Source: Gordonia polyisoprenivorans
Lineage (GTDB): Bacteria; Actinomycetota; Actinomycetes; Mycobacteriales; Mycobacteriaceae
Direction: 5' to 3'
Assembly (NCBI RefSeq): GCF_017654315.1
Contig: NZ_CP072203.1
Coordinates: 372,001 to 436,000 of the forward strand
Length of the DNA: 64,000 nucleotides
The notes below the pieces were generated by a model. That model was not told where the DNA came from. It did not search any database and saw only the letters and a list, made by a program, of their open reading frames with translations. The translations under genes and the position numbers were made by a program. This document shows, piece after piece, positions 34,624 to 43,329 of this stretch. The first letter of the stretch is position 1; each line of letters starts with the position of its first letter.

Positions 34624-34655
34624 GACGTACTCAGTACCCGACGTACTCAATACCC
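34624..34655. repeat. Tandem 16-base repeat upstream of dnaB
   Basis: GACGTACTCAGTACCC (34624-34639) is followed at once by GACGTACTCAATACCC (34640-34655), with one difference. It lies 63-95 bases upstream of the dnaB start, inside the probable promoter region. Each unit contains the near-palindrome GTACTCAGTAC. Confidence 0.8.
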
Positions 34656-34754
34656 GCGGCCACCGACAGAACCCGCGATCACGTCGCCGACACCGGTGCC
34701 GATTCACCCTGAGAGGTGACCCTAGGAGGAGACCGGCGCACGTTCAAACGCGCC

Positions 34755-34829
34755 TGTGGACCGAGCTGTGCACCAATTGTGGACGCTTCGCGTCCGGCCT
34801 GTGGGTCGCTGGCGACGGCCTGTGGACAA
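34755..34829. promoter_or_regulatory. Array of DnaA-box-like motifs upstream of dnaB
   Basis: In the 541-base region between dnaB and the secreted-protein gene, TGTGGAC occurs at 34755 and 34778, TGTGGGT at 34800, and TGTGGACAA at 34821; spacings are 23, 22 and 21 bases, all in one orientation. TGTGGACAA is the reverse complement of TTGTCCACA, the actinobacterial DnaA box. The rest of the region (34562-35102) holds the 16-base repeat and no convincing gene. Confidence 0.55.
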
Positions 34830-35102
34830 GATGGGGAATGTTGACGCGATTTGTCCCATCACTGCAGGTCAGGCTATGTGCACGAATTCCACAGAGCCGA
34901 GTTCTTTACTTCCTCGGCGTGTCGCTTGAATGTGGCGGTCGGGCGTGTTGCGTGTGACGGCAACCACTGGGCGTTTACCAGCTCGTGAACAGTCCGTGAG
35001 CCGGCGATGACACCGCGTTGGGACGCTCTCGAATCGCTCGGAGCGGAGCATCGGCCACTACGAGGATCAAACGCTCTCCCGCCTCCGCACGACTGTGATG
35101 CA

Positions 35103-35774
35103 ATGAAGCCCGTGTCCAGGATTCGCACGTTCGGTACGTTCTCGCGCGCGCTCGCCACCGTCGGCGTTGCCGCGGCCATGGCCGTCGTCGCGCCCGCCAT
35201 ACTGGCATCGGATGCGTCGGCCGCTCCGCCACCCCCGTTGCCCGCAGAATTCGACCTGAGCCGCTACACCCCGGTGAACCCCGACGCGTTCCGCTCGTTG
35301 GCCTACGAGGACAACGGGCGGTCGTTCTTCACCACCGGCCGCTACATGTGCCAGATCGGCCCGCAGTACCGCTACGTCGGTTGTACGGGCAGCCCGGCCA
35401 CCGCGCCCGCCGACACCCCGACGTCACGGACACTCGGCGCGACCATTGCCGGCGATCAGCAGGGCCCGTTCTGGGTGCGCACCAACTGGCCGTTCGCGCC
35501 GACCTATCGATTCGGCTCCACGACCGGGTTCCGCCCGCCCATCCTGCACGTCGGGCAGCGGGTGACGATTGCAGGGGTCACCTGTACGGTGCCGATGCCG
35601 AACGAGGTCGCCTGCCGAACCGGTTCTCGCGCACTGATCTTCGCACCCGGATGGCACAAGTTCTTCTATCCCGCATGGGATCAGGCACACGACGGCAATC
35701 CGGCGCCGCAGTATCTCCCTGCAGCGCTTCGGGGTTCGAGTCAACTGCCGGCGACGCCTGTGGCGCCGGCGTGA
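35103..35774 (+). CDS. Secreted protein of unknown function
   Basis: A 223-residue exported protein with a long signal peptide (residues 1-40, ending ASDASAAPPPP). The mature part contains four cysteines (in RYMCQIG, YVGCTGS, VTCTVP, EVACRTG), probably two disulfides, and aromatic-rich stretches such as FWVRTNWPFAPTYRF. Similar secreted proteins occur in Gordonia and mycobacteria without assigned role. The ATG at 35103 lies just before the basic n-region. It is 44 bases from the IS110 element, which may have inserted beside it. Confidence 0.65.
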   Translation: MKPVSRIRTFGTFSRALATVGVAAAMAVVAPAILASDASAAPPPPLPAEFDLSRYTPVNPDAFRSLAYEDNGRSFFTTGRYMCQIGPQYRYVGCTGSPATAPADTPTSRTLGATIAGDQQGPFWVRTNWPFAPTYRFGSTTGFRPPILHVGQRVTIAGVTCTVPMPNEVACRTGSRALIFAPGWHKFFYPAWDQAHDGNPAPQYLPAALRGSSQLPATPVAPA

Positions 35775-35818
35775 GGTGCGTTGCAGCGTAAGGGTTGCGC
35801 GGACGTTCCTATAACGTG

Positions 35819-36913
35819 TCAAGGGGTCTGGGAGACGTTTTTTGTGGTGTGGTCGAGGTCTTTGAGATCGGCTTTGAGGGCGTAGAACAGTTCGCGGGCG
35901 ACGAGGCGTTTCATGGCGCGGATGATGTCTTTATCGGCCATTCCCTCGGCTCGTCGTTTTTCGCGGTAGGCGAGTGCTTTCTCGTGTTTACGTAACCGGC
36001 CGATGACCACGAGGTGGACCGCGGAGTTGGCGTGGCGGTCCCCACCGCGGTGCAGCCGCATCCGGCTGGTCTTCCCCGAGGACGCGGGGATCGGCGCGAT
36101 CCCGGCCAGCCGCGCGAACTGCGCATCACTACCGATACGGTCCGGGCATTGCCCGACGGTCACCAACAACTGCGCGGCGATCATCGGACCGACCTGCGGG
36201 CGGGCCCGCAACCGCGGCGCGGCCCGGCGGGTCAGCGTGTTGAGTTGGGTGTCGTAGGCCTTGATCTCGGTATCGAGGTCACGGACCCGTCCGGCGATTC
36301 CCCGTAACGCGAGTTTCGCACCCTGTACCGGGTCACCCAACTCGCCACGATTGGGTCGCCACGACCAGATGACCGCCACCATTTTCCGGGTCGTCAACCC
36401 CGCCAGCTTCTCCCGTAACACCGGTGCGGTGATCACCAGATCCCGGATCTGATTCAACGCGACACTACGCGCTTTGACCGCCGAAGCCCTTGCCGTGGAC
36501 AGCATTCGGATCGACTCAACGATCCCGGAGTGATCCTTCGGAGTGATATCGGCGCGCCCGGTCCGCGCCGCCTGCGCCGCGGTGTAGGCATCAACCGGAT
36601 CGGACTTGCCGACCGTGGCCCGCACCGTCGGATCCGGGCGGTTGAGTTCTTTGACGGTGTAACCATGCTCGCGCAGCACCGTGGTCAACCCCAACCCGTA
36701 ACTACCGGTCTGTTCCACCGCGACCCGATGCACCCACCACTGGGCCAACCACTCCAGCATCGCCTCGTTCCCGGCCCGATCAGTACCGAACTGCGCGTCA
36801 CTGATCTGCCGGCCATCATCGTCAACGATCCCGGCGTGGTGGGTGTCTTTGTGGGTATCGACCCCGGCATACACCGGTTGCGTCGACACCCCCTCTACAG
36901 TCATGCTCGACAT
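35819..36913 (-). CDS. IS110-family transposase
   Basis: About 364 residues with both IS110 domains. The N-terminal RuvC-like DEDD domain shows VYAGVDTHKDTHHAG, VAVEQTGSYG and KSDPVDAYTAAQAA, giving the Asp/Glu/Asp/Asp set. The C-terminal Tnp20 domain shows RPQVGPMIAAQLLVTVGQ and FARLAGIAPIPASSGKTSRM with the conserved serine. It appears intact. The start at 36913 (MSSMTVEG) is preferred to 36934 because an AAGGAG site lies upstream of it. Enzymes of this family recombine DNA under the direction of a bridge RNA made from the element's non-coding end. Confidence 0.93.
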   Translation of the reverse strand: MSSMTVEGVSTQPVYAGVDTHKDTHHAGIVDDDGRQISDAQFGTDRAGNEAMLEWLAQWWVHRVAVEQTGSYGLGLTTVLREHGYTVKELNRPDPTVRATVGKSDPVDAYTAAQAARTGRADITPKDHSGIVESIRMLSTARASAVKARSVALNQIRDLVITAPVLREKLAGLTTRKMVAVIWSWRPNRGELGDPVQGAKLALRGIAGRVRDLDTEIKAYDTQLNTLTRRAAPRLRARPQVGPMIAAQLLVTVGQCPDRIGSDAQFARLAGIAPIPASSGKTSRMRLHRGGDRHANSAVHLVVIGRLRKHEKALAYREKRRAEGMADKDIIRAMKRLVARELFYALKADLKDLDHTTKNVSQTP

Positions 36914-36947
36914 TGCGGTTCCTGTCTCCTTCACTTCGGTGGAGGAT

Positions 36948-37040
36948 GACTACGCCGGGTGAGGCAGACAGGACGGTGAAGAGTCGGACCAACCGCAGCC
37001 GACAGGTTCCTATGAAGTCATAACCTCACCCGGCCCAGTC
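36948..37040 (-). ncRNA. Candidate IS110 bridge RNA
   Basis: In the non-coding end upstream of the transposase, GCCGGGTGAGG (36954-36964) and CCTCACCCGGC (37024-37034) form a perfect 11-base stem, extended outward by GACT/AGTC (36948-36951 with 37037-37040) after a two-base mismatch. The enclosed 59 bases could form inner loops. A structured RNA at this place and on the transposase strand is what IS110-group elements encode to choose target and donor. Transcript ends and loop pairing were not worked out. Confidence 0.5.
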
Positions 37041-37231
37041 ATCACGAATCCAGGTGTCAATTCCGGGCTTCACCGAATGCCGACAGGTCCACTTGAAGAC
37101 ACCCAATTCGAGGTCAGTCTCGAGGTAAGTCAGAACACCCGGTCAAGCCCTACCCATATTCTCACCGTCTCGAGGCTCGTCGCCTGGGGCGCCTCGCACC
37201 TCGACCACCGATCAAGGAACGACCATCGATC

Positions 37232-37284
37232 AAAAACACTTCGGCCCGCCGGCCACGCATCATGTGCGTGATCGGCGGGCCGAA
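37232..37284 (-). terminator. Rho-independent terminator of the rpsF-ssb-rpsR-rplI operon
   Basis: On the minus strand TTCGGCCCGCC and GGCGGGCCGAA form a perfect 11-base stem with an internal CACGCA/TGCGTG hairpin, followed by GTG and TTTTT. It begins 22 bases after the rplI stop. It is the clearest terminator in the window. Between it and the IS end (37061-37231) nothing is recognised. Confidence 0.88.
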
Positions 37285-37305
37285 AGTTGTTGCGTGCGAG
37301 CCTGA

Positions 37306-37758
37306 TCAGCCGGCGACGACGGCCAGCGACACGGTCGCGGCGACGTCGGGGTGCAGGTTCACCACGATCGGGAAGCTACCGGTGGCCTTGATGTGGCCCT
37401 TGGGCAGCTCCACGTTGCGCTTGTCGACGACGGGGCCGCCGGCCGAGCGGATGGCACCGGCGATGTCGGCGGCGGTGACCGAACCGAACAGCTTGCCCGA
37501 GTCGTGGGTCTTCACCGACAGCGAGACCTCGGAGAGGTTCTCGAGTGCCTGCTTGAGCTCGTTGGCGTGCTCGAGGCCGCGGACCTCGCGGGCGGCCTGC
37601 GCCCGACGTATGGTCTCGACCTGCTTCTCGGCGCCACGGGTGGCCTTGATGGCCAGACCGCGGGGCAACAGGTAGTTACGGCCGTAGCCGTCCTTGACCT
37701 CGACGGAATCGCCGGCTTCACCGAGGTTTTCCACGGCAGCAGTCAGGATGAGCTTCAT
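37306..37758 (-). CDS. rplI: 50S ribosomal protein L9
   Basis: 150 residues, normal length. The N-terminal domain [40 protein letters not shown] is the L9 signature that binds 23S rRNA; a long helix ([27 protein letters not shown]) links it to the C-terminal domain, which ends [13 protein letters not shown]. Last gene of the rpsF-ssb-rpsR-rplI operon, 21 bases after rpsR. Confidence 0.97.
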   Translation of the reverse strand: MKLILTAAVENLGEAGDSVEVKDGYGRNYLLPRGLAIKATRGAEKQVETIRRAQAAREVRGLEHANELKQALENLSEVSLSVKTHDSGKLFGSVTAADIAGAIRSAGGPVVDKRNVELPKGHIKATGSFPIVVNLHPDVAATVSLAVVAG

Positions 37759-37779
37759 ATCGTGTTCTCTCCCTTCGGC

Positions 37780-38040
37780 TTATCGGCTGGTCGAGGTGAA
37801 CGGCAGAAGCGCCACCTCACGCGAGTTCTTGACGGCCACAGCGACGTCGCGCTGGTGCTGGACGCAGTTGCCGGTCACGCGACGCGAACGGATCTTGCCG
37901 CGGTCGGACAGGAAGCGGCGCAGCAGCGCGGTGTCCTTGTAGTCGATGGTGCTGGTGTTCTTGTCCTTGCAGAAGGAGCACGCCTTGGTCTTGGTGACCT
38001 TTTCGACGCGCACCTTCCGGCTGCTCTTTTGCTTAGCCAT
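37780..38040 (-). CDS. rpsR: 30S ribosomal protein S18 (cysteine-containing form)
   Basis: 86 residues with the S18 core [20 protein letters not shown] and [33 protein letters not shown] and a later Cys in GNCVQH form a zinc-binding set, so this is the zinc (C+) type, as for RpsR1 of M. tuberculosis in the same operon. A zinc-free paralogue, if present, lies outside the window. Confidence 0.96.
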   Translation of the reverse strand: MAKQKSSRKVRVEKVTKTKACSFCKDKNTSTIDYKDTALLRRFLSDRGKIRSRRVTGNCVQHQRDVAVAVKNSREVALLPFTSTSR

Positions 38041-38065
38041 GTGATGCTCCAGTCAAAAATGTTTC

Positions 38066-38590
38066 TTAGAAAGGTGGTTCGTCGTCCCCGCCGCCGCCAC
38101 CGAACGAGGAGCCGCTCGCAGGGGCGCTGCCCCACGGATCCTCGGGTGCGGACTGGCTCGATCCGCCGCCGCGGCTTGCGCCACCGCCGGACGAACCGAA
38201 GTTTCCGCCGCCGGACGATCCGCCGCGCGAGGCGCGATTGACCGATGCGGTGGCGAATTTCAGCGAGGGACCGATCTCTTCGACATCGAGTTCCACAACC
38301 GTGCGCTTCTCACCCTCGCGGGTTTCGTAGGAACGCTGCTTGAGACGACCCTGCACGATGACGCGGGTGCCCTTGGTCAGGCTCTCGGTCACGTTCTCCG
38401 CAGCTTCGCGCCAGATACTGCACCGCAGGAACAGTGCCTCGCCGTCTTTCCATTCATTGGACTGACGATCGAAGGTGCGCGGAGTGGAGGCCACCGTGAA
38501 GCTGGCGACCGCAGCACCCGAGGGGGTGAACCGCAGTTCGGGCTCAGCAGTCAGATTGCCTACAACGGTGATGACGGTTTCGCCTGCCAT
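38066..38590 (-). CDS. ssb: Single-stranded DNA-binding protein
   Basis: 174 residues. OB fold in residues 1-110 ([76 protein letters not shown]). A Gly/Ser-rich linker follows, then the acidic tip DDEPPF that recruits repair and replication partners. Located between rpsF and rpsR as in other Mycobacteriales. Confidence 0.97.
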   Translation of the reverse strand: MAGETVITVVGNLTAEPELRFTPSGAAVASFTVASTPRTFDRQSNEWKDGEALFLRCSIWREAAENVTESLTKGTRVIVQGRLKQRSYETREGEKRTVVELDVEEIGPSLKFATASVNRASRGGSSGGGNFGSSGGGASRGGGSSQSAPEDPWGSAPASGSSFGGGGGDDEPPF

Positions 38591-38701
38591 GTGTCTCCCC
38601 TTGGTCGTGGTTGGGCACTCGATGGTCGATGTGCACCGGACTAGTGATTCACCCTAGGGTCCGGTACCGACTATCTCGGGACATCGGAGAAAGCCTGTGT
38701 A

Positions 38702-38983
38702 CTACTTCCGGAGAACCTTGGTGCGGAGCACCGACTCGTTCAGCTTCAGCTGACGATCCAGCTCGCTGACGGTGCCCGGCTCGGCGTTCAGGTCGATGAC
38801 GGCGTAGATGCCCTCACTGTGCTTGGCGATCTCGTAGGCGAGACGGCGCTTGCCCCAGATGTCGACGTTGTCGACCTTGCCGCCGTCCTTGCGGACCACG
38901 TTCAGGAACGTGTCCAGGGACGGAGCAACGGTGCGCTCGTCGAGACTCGGGTCGAGGATGACCATCAATTCGTAATGACGCAT
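38702..38983 (-). CDS. rpsF: 30S ribosomal protein S6
   Basis: 93 residues of normal length: [19 protein letters not shown], then [30 protein letters not shown], typical S6. First gene of the operon; a strong TAGGAGG site stands upstream. The 111-base gap to ssb is longer than the other gaps of the operon. The 196-base upstream region (38984-39179) separates it from a divergent VOC gene and should hold the operon promoter, though no clear boxes were identified. Confidence 0.97.
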   Translation of the reverse strand: MRHYELMVILDPSLDERTVAPSLDTFLNVVRKDGGKVDNVDIWGKRRLAYEIAKHSEGIYAVIDLNAEPGTVSELDRQLKLNESVLRTKVLRK

Positions 38984-39179
38984 GTGACCACATCACCTCC
39001 TATGGGCTCATCGGCCACGGACTGTCCGTGGCAGGAGGGTCGCCTGCGTCGGCAACCGTTCCAAGATACACGAGGTACCCCTGACCAGCGAAATCGCGTT
39101 CCACAGCCAATCGCGGACAGGATCTGGCCGCTATCGGCTGCACGCTGGCGGCATCACATCCGAGAAAGGGCGCACCCTC

Positions 39180-39578
39180 ATGTACTTCGCAGCCACCCGC
39201 ATCCTCACCGACGACGTCGACGGTCTGGTCGGCTTTTACGAGACGGTCACCGGCCTGCGCGCGAACCGCCTGCATCCGTTGTTCGCCGAGTTCACCACCG
39301 ATTACGGCACCCTGGCCATCGCGTCGTCGACGACCATCACGGCAATGGGCGACGACGTACTCACCGCCGCGTCGAACCGTTCGATGATCCTCGATTTCCT
39401 CGTCGGCGATGTCGACGAGGTGCACCGACGTCTCACCAGCGGGCATCTGACCGACGTCGTCGACGGATTCGTCAATGACGGCCCCACCGATATGCCGTGG
39501 GGCAATCGCTCGTTGCTCCTGCGCGATCCCGACGGAAACCTCGTGAACTTCTACGCGCCTCTCGCCGACCGGGACTGA
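39180..39578 (+). CDS. VOC-superfamily (glyoxalase-like) protein
   Basis: 132 residues forming one VOC module pair: FAATRILTDDVDGLVGFYETVTGL, then MILDFLVGDVDEVHRRLTSG and the closing GNRSLLLRDPDGNLVNFYAPL, with the usual Asp-Pro-Asp-Gly-Asn turn. Possible metal ligands are His in LHPLFAEF and Glu there. Function unknown; could be a lyase, isomerase or drug-binding protein. Divergent from rpsF. Confidence 0.8.
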   Translation: MYFAATRILTDDVDGLVGFYETVTGLRANRLHPLFAEFTTDYGTLAIASSTTITAMGDDVLTAASNRSMILDFLVGDVDEVHRRLTSGHLTDVVDGFVNDGPTDMPWGNRSLLLRDPDGNLVNFYAPLADRD

Positions 39579-39698
39579 CCTCGCATCGAAAGCGGCCCCG
39601 ATCCCGGCTGACAGGTCCGCCAGGATTGGGAGTGAGCCAGGTCACCGTTCGCCGGTCGATTTCATGGTGCGCGGGGCGTTCCGCTTACCCTGTAGCGC

Positions 39699-41150
39699 AT
39701 GTCCGACCGCCTGAGCACGACGTTCCGCTACGGGCGCGTCACCCTGTCGCGTCGCGGGGATCTGATCCTGATCCTGACCGTGTCCCTGCTGTTGACCTTG
39801 CTGTTCATGTATTGGAGCTACGAGGTCAAGATCAAGTGCGTCGGTCCACCGTTCTTTCCGGACGGGCGCAGCCACAAGTGGCCGGTCGGCGATCCGCATG
39901 CGATCATCCCCTGCTACTCGGATCTGGCGTACCTGTGGGTGGGTCGCGACATCAACAACCACGTCTTCCCGTACATCCACGGCGGTATCGGCGCCAACGG
40001 CCAACTCTTCGGTGGTTCGGTGGAGTACCCGGTGCTCTCGGGAATCCTGATGTGGCTCGGTGCGATCGGCGCGCACACCGACGTCGACTTCTTCCGCCAT
40101 TCGGCGGCGCTGCTCGCGCCGTTCGGTGTGGTGATCACCGCGATGCTCGCCGTGCTCACCCGCTGGAATGTGTTGTGGTGGGCGATGACCCCGCCGCTGA
40201 TCCTCTACGCCTTCCACAACTGGGAACTGCCGGTGGTGGCGACTGCTGTCGGTGCCGTCGCCGTCATGGCGTGGGGGGCGAGCATCAAGCCGTCGACGGG
40301 CGAACGGCGAATGAGTTTGCGTACCAGCGCAATTCTCGCGTCGATCCTGCTGGCCATCGGCTTCTGCCTTAAGCTCTACCCCGGATTCTTCGTGCTGCCC
40401 CTGGCGATCTACGTGCTGACCGGCGGAGCCGGCGGGCGCCGCGCACTCGACTGGGTCGGCGCCGCGTGGGTGGCCGTCACGGCTGCGCTCACCGTCGTCG
40501 TCATCCAGTTGCCCTTCATGGTGCTGGGCTACGACGGGTGGCGCGCGGCGCTGACCTTCCAGGGCAAACGTCGCGCCGACGTGGACACCAACTCCATCTG
40601 GTACTGGGGCCTACGTCATTTCACCGACGGCCAGAACGGCACCTACAACTCGATCGTCGGCGTACTCTCGCCGACGCTGATCGTGTGCGCCTTCGTCGTC
40701 GCGGTGTATTTCGGTTGGCGGCAGTACAACCGGACCGGGCTCTACCCGTGGATCGGCGTCAGCGCGGCGATGCTCGCCGGATTCATGGTGTTCCACAAGG
40801 TGCATTCGCCGCAGTACACGCTGTGGATTCTGCCGTTCTTCGTGCTGCTGCGGGTGCGCTGGCCGGTCATCGTGGCGTATCTGATCGCCGATTTCATCCT
40901 CGACACCACCATCTTCCGGTTGTTCGGCATCTACGTGTCGGGCGAGCCGATGAAGTGGTGGGTGATGACCGGCGTCAACGTCGGCGTGTGGGTCCACGCG
41001 GTGCTGCTCGTCTATCTCATCGGCGCCTTCGTCAGCGCCGGGCTGCGCGAACCCCTCGCCTCGATCGGCCGACGTGCAGACCCCACCGACGCGGCCCCGT
41101 CCGAACCCGACGACGCACCACCCGGGCAGCGCGTGCCCGCCGGGGCATGA
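39699..41150 (+). CDS. GT87-like polytopic membrane glycosyltransferase
   Basis: A 483-residue membrane protein with about ten helices. Similar in plan to Rv0051 and to the second copy at 41725-43329: a short extracytoplasmic start with a cysteine pair, YSDLAYLW and YPVLSG in the first loop (compare CYSDVISLF and YPVITG in the other), FCLKLYPGFFVLPLAIY, and near the end KVHSPQYTLWILPFFVLL. GT87 proteins use polyprenyl-phosphate sugars for cell-wall or glycolipid mannosylation or arabinosylation. The stop overlaps the next gene (ATGA). Substrate unknown. Confidence 0.8.
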   Translation: MSDRLSTTFRYGRVTLSRRGDLILILTVSLLLTLLFMYWSYEVKIKCVGPPFFPDGRSHKWPVGDPHAIIPCYSDLAYLWVGRDINNHVFPYIHGGIGANGQLFGGSVEYPVLSGILMWLGAIGAHTDVDFFRHSAALLAPFGVVITAMLAVLTRWNVLWWAMTPPLILYAFHNWELPVVATAVGAVAVMAWGASIKPSTGERRMSLRTSAILASILLAIGFCLKLYPGFFVLPLAIYVLTGGAGGRRALDWVGAAWVAVTAALTVVVIQLPFMVLGYDGWRAALTFQGKRRADVDTNSIWYWGLRHFTDGQNGTYNSIVGVLSPTLIVCAFVVAVYFGWRQYNRTGLYPWIGVSAAMLAGFMVFHKVHSPQYTLWILPFFVLLRVRWPVIVAYLIADFILDTTIFRLFGIYVSGEPMKWWVMTGVNVGVWVHAVLLVYLIGAFVSAGLREPLASIGRRADPTDAAPSEPDDAPPGQRVPAGA

Positions 41151-41728
41151 GCGACTGGCTCGGCACCGGCCCGCTCGTCGGGGACCGGGTGACGTTGCGG
41201 CCGTTCACCATCGACGACGCCGACGCACTCGCACGGGTCGTCGGCGATCCGGCCCGATTCCGTTGGGTGCCCGGTGTCCCGACCGACGCCGACTCCGCGG
41301 CCGGATGGATCTCGGCGGCGCTCGCCGATCCGCAGCGCCGCGTGGCCTTCGCCGTCATCGACAACACCGACGGCCGGCTCGTCGGCTCCACGAGTTTCTA
41401 CGACATCGACCCGGCCAACCTGTCGGTTTCCATCGGCTACACGTTCTACGCCGAGGACGTCCAGGGCACCGCGGTGAACCCGACTGCCAAATACCTGTTG
41501 ATGCACCACGCCTTCGAGCAGTGCGGCGCCGTCCGGCTGGTCTGGCACACCCACGAGAGCAACACCCAATCCCGGGCTGCCATCGCCAAATTGGGCGCCA
41601 CCTTCGAGGGGCTGCTCCGCAAACACCGCCGCTTCGGTGACGGCTGGCGCACCACCGCGCAGTTCGCGATGATCGACGAGGATTGGCCGGAAGCGAAAGC
41701 CGAGTTGCAGGAACGGATTCGGGGCTAA
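41147..41728 (+). CDS. GNAT-family N-acetyltransferase
   Basis: 193 residues in the RimJ/RimL-like GNAT pattern: VTLRPFTIDDADALARVVGD, AFAVIDNTDGRLVGSTSFYDID, VSIGYTFYAEDVQGTAVNPTAKYLLMHHAFE and RLVWHTHESNTQSRAAIAKLGATFEG, the last holding the acetyl-CoA-binding segment and the N..SR motif. Translationally coupled to the GT87 gene by a four-base overlap. Its stop overlaps the stop of the convergent GT87 paralogue (CTAA). Target unknown. Confidence 0.85.
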   Translation: MSDWLGTGPLVGDRVTLRPFTIDDADALARVVGDPARFRWVPGVPTDADSAAGWISAALADPQRRVAFAVIDNTDGRLVGSTSFYDIDPANLSVSIGYTFYAEDVQGTAVNPTAKYLLMHHAFEQCGAVRLVWHTHESNTQSRAAIAKLGATFEGLLRKHRRFGDGWRTTAQFAMIDEDWPEAKAELQERIRG

Positions 41729-43329
41729 GGGTACGCCCCGGCCTCCTCGATCACGGTCTCCTCGGCCCCAGCCCTCTGGGTGCGTCGCGCCCGCCCCCAC
41801 GACAGCCGATCCGCCGCACCGTCGAGCACCCCACCCGCCGGGTCGTCGAGTTCGTTGCCCTCGTTGTCACGGCGCATCAGGTCGTTCTCGGGCCGCAGGA
41901 TCTGCCAGATGACGATGACGCAGAGCGCGATCACGAACAGTGCACGGATCACGATGATCGTGGTGAACCACTCCTGCGGCAACCACTTTCGGCTGGGATC
42001 GATGAACAGCGACATCCGCGGAATCCATACGAGAGCATCGATGGTCATCCACGCGAGCAGCAGACGCGTGTGCGGGATGGCCAGCACCGCCAGCGGCACC
42101 AGCCACAGCGAGTACTGCGGGCTCCACACCTTGTTAACCAGTAGGAACCCGGCGACGATCAGGAAGGCGACCTGCGCGACTCGCGGTCGGCGCGGCGCGA
42201 CCATACACAACCATCCGATGCCCAGCACGACAAGGATCATCAGCCCCAACGAGACGATGTTGAGGACGTCGACTCTCCACGTGACTCCGACCGCCTTGGC
42301 GGCAAGACGCAGCAAGGTGTCGGCGTCGGCGCCGCGGTCGGAGTTGAGCCGGAAGAACTCGTACCACCCGTGTGGGTACAGGATGAGGATCGGCAGGTTC
42401 ACCGCGGTCCACGCGATCACCGCAGCCGCGGCCGCCGCGCACCAGTCGCGCAGCTTGCCCGACCGCAGGCACAGGAAGAACAGCACCACCAGCACCAGCA
42501 GCGGATAGAACTTGGCGGCGGTCCCCAGACCGATGAACATGCCTGCGAGCCAAGGCTTCTTACGCGCCCAGCACAGCAGGGCCACGGCCAGGGCGGCGGT
42601 GGCGATGGCGTCGAAATTGGTGAAGGCATGCACGATCACCAGCGGCGACAGGGCCGCGAGCCAGGCCGCCCAGATGCGCGTCCGTGCGGTCAGCGCGGTG
42701 GCCCAGACGGTGACGAGCCAGAACAGCGCCAAACCCAGCGCGGCGAGGTCGAAATAGAGCACCGCCGGCAACGCACCCGGGAGACCCCAGCGGTCCGACG
42801 CCGACGCCCATTCACGCCCCAGCCAGGCCGTGGCGTACATGTACATCCCGGTGATCACCGGATATTCCATGTACCGCTTGATCTCCTGGCCGTCACCGTT
42901 CTTCTCGAACCAGAAGGTCTTGTACGGGAATTCGCCCCTGTCGAGTTGTTCGGCACCGAAGAGCGAGATGACGTCGGAGTAGCAGAGGTCGGTGAATTGG
43001 CGCTGATCGTCGCGGTCGAGTTTCACCGCGGGCTGTCCCTGGCCCGGGTTCACCACCACTTCCTGCTGCAGGCAGCCGGCCTTGCCGAACCAGCTCAGCG
43101 CCAACGTGCACAACGCGAGCAGGAACAGCACCCGGATCGGCGTCCAGTGACGGCTGCGTCCCACCGCTGCGTGCGCACCGAGGGGACCACCGACGACCCG
43201 AGAGGCCTCGGCGACCACCGGATCTTGGTGACTCGGGATCAGCCGACGCGTGTCGGTACGAAGATCGGCGGCGAGCGGCGCGGGACTGTCATCGACCTCG
43301 TCGGTCGGCGGCGGAGTCCCGTCAGCCAC
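41725..43329 (-). CDS. GT87-like membrane glycosyltransferase (Rv0051-like)
   Basis: About 534 residues. A polar N-terminal ~75 residues precede ten or more helices. The loop DLCYSDVISLFGAEQLDRGEFPYKTFWFE, the helix GTAAKFYPLLVLVVLFFLC and NKVWSPQYSLWLVPLAVL match actinobacterial GT87 proteins of the ponA1-linked type. The frame is open to 43725, inside the PBP gene; a GTG at 43329 overlaps the PBP stop (GTGGCTGA), an arrangement close to that of M. tuberculosis ponA1-Rv0051. Likely works at the cell envelope, together with the PBP. Confidence 0.82.
   Translation of the reverse strand: MADGTPPPTDEVDDSPAPLAADLRTDTRRLIPSHQDPVVAEASRVVGGPLGAHAAVGRSRHWTPIRVLFLLALCTLALSWFGKAGCLQQEVVVNPGQGQPAVKLDRDDQRQFTDLCYSDVISLFGAEQLDRGEFPYKTFWFEKNGDGQEIKRYMEYPVITGMYMYATAWLGREWASASDRWGLPGALPAVLYFDLAALGLALFWLVTVWATALTARTRIWAAWLAALSPLVIVHAFTNFDAIATAALAVALLCWARKKPWLAGMFIGLGTAAKFYPLLVLVVLFFLCLRSGKLRDWCAAAAAAVIAWTAVNLPILILYPHGWYEFFRLNSDRGADADTLLRLAAKAVGVTWRVDVLNIVSLGLMILVVLGIGWLCMVAPRRPRVAQVAFLIVAGFLLVNKVWSPQYSLWLVPLAVLAIPHTRLLLAWMTIDALVWIPRMSLFIDPSRKWLPQEWFTTIIVIRALFVIALCVIVIWQILRPENDLMRRDNEGNELDDPAGGVLDGAADRLSWGRARRTQRAGAEETVIEEAGAYP

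Larger units (their letters stand above)
35816..37060 (-). mobile_element. IS110-family insertion sequence, approximate ends
   Basis: The element contains the transposase (35819-36913) and, upstream of it, a ~145-base non-coding end with a candidate guide RNA. GTGTCAA occurs at both 35816-35822 and 37054-37060 and is used here as a boundary guess; IS110 elements lack terminal inverted repeats, so ends are uncertain by some tens of bases. It lies between rplI and the secreted-protein gene, in the interval that separates the ribosomal operon from dnaB. Confidence 0.6.

Noticed and set aside
36913..36934. Start of the IS110 transposase at 36934
   Set aside because: That ATG overlaps the AAGGAG ribosome site that serves the ATG at 36913.
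37351..38241. Plus-strand frame of 296 codons through rplI, rpsR and ssb
   Set aside because: Antisense to three certain genes, no family resemblance.
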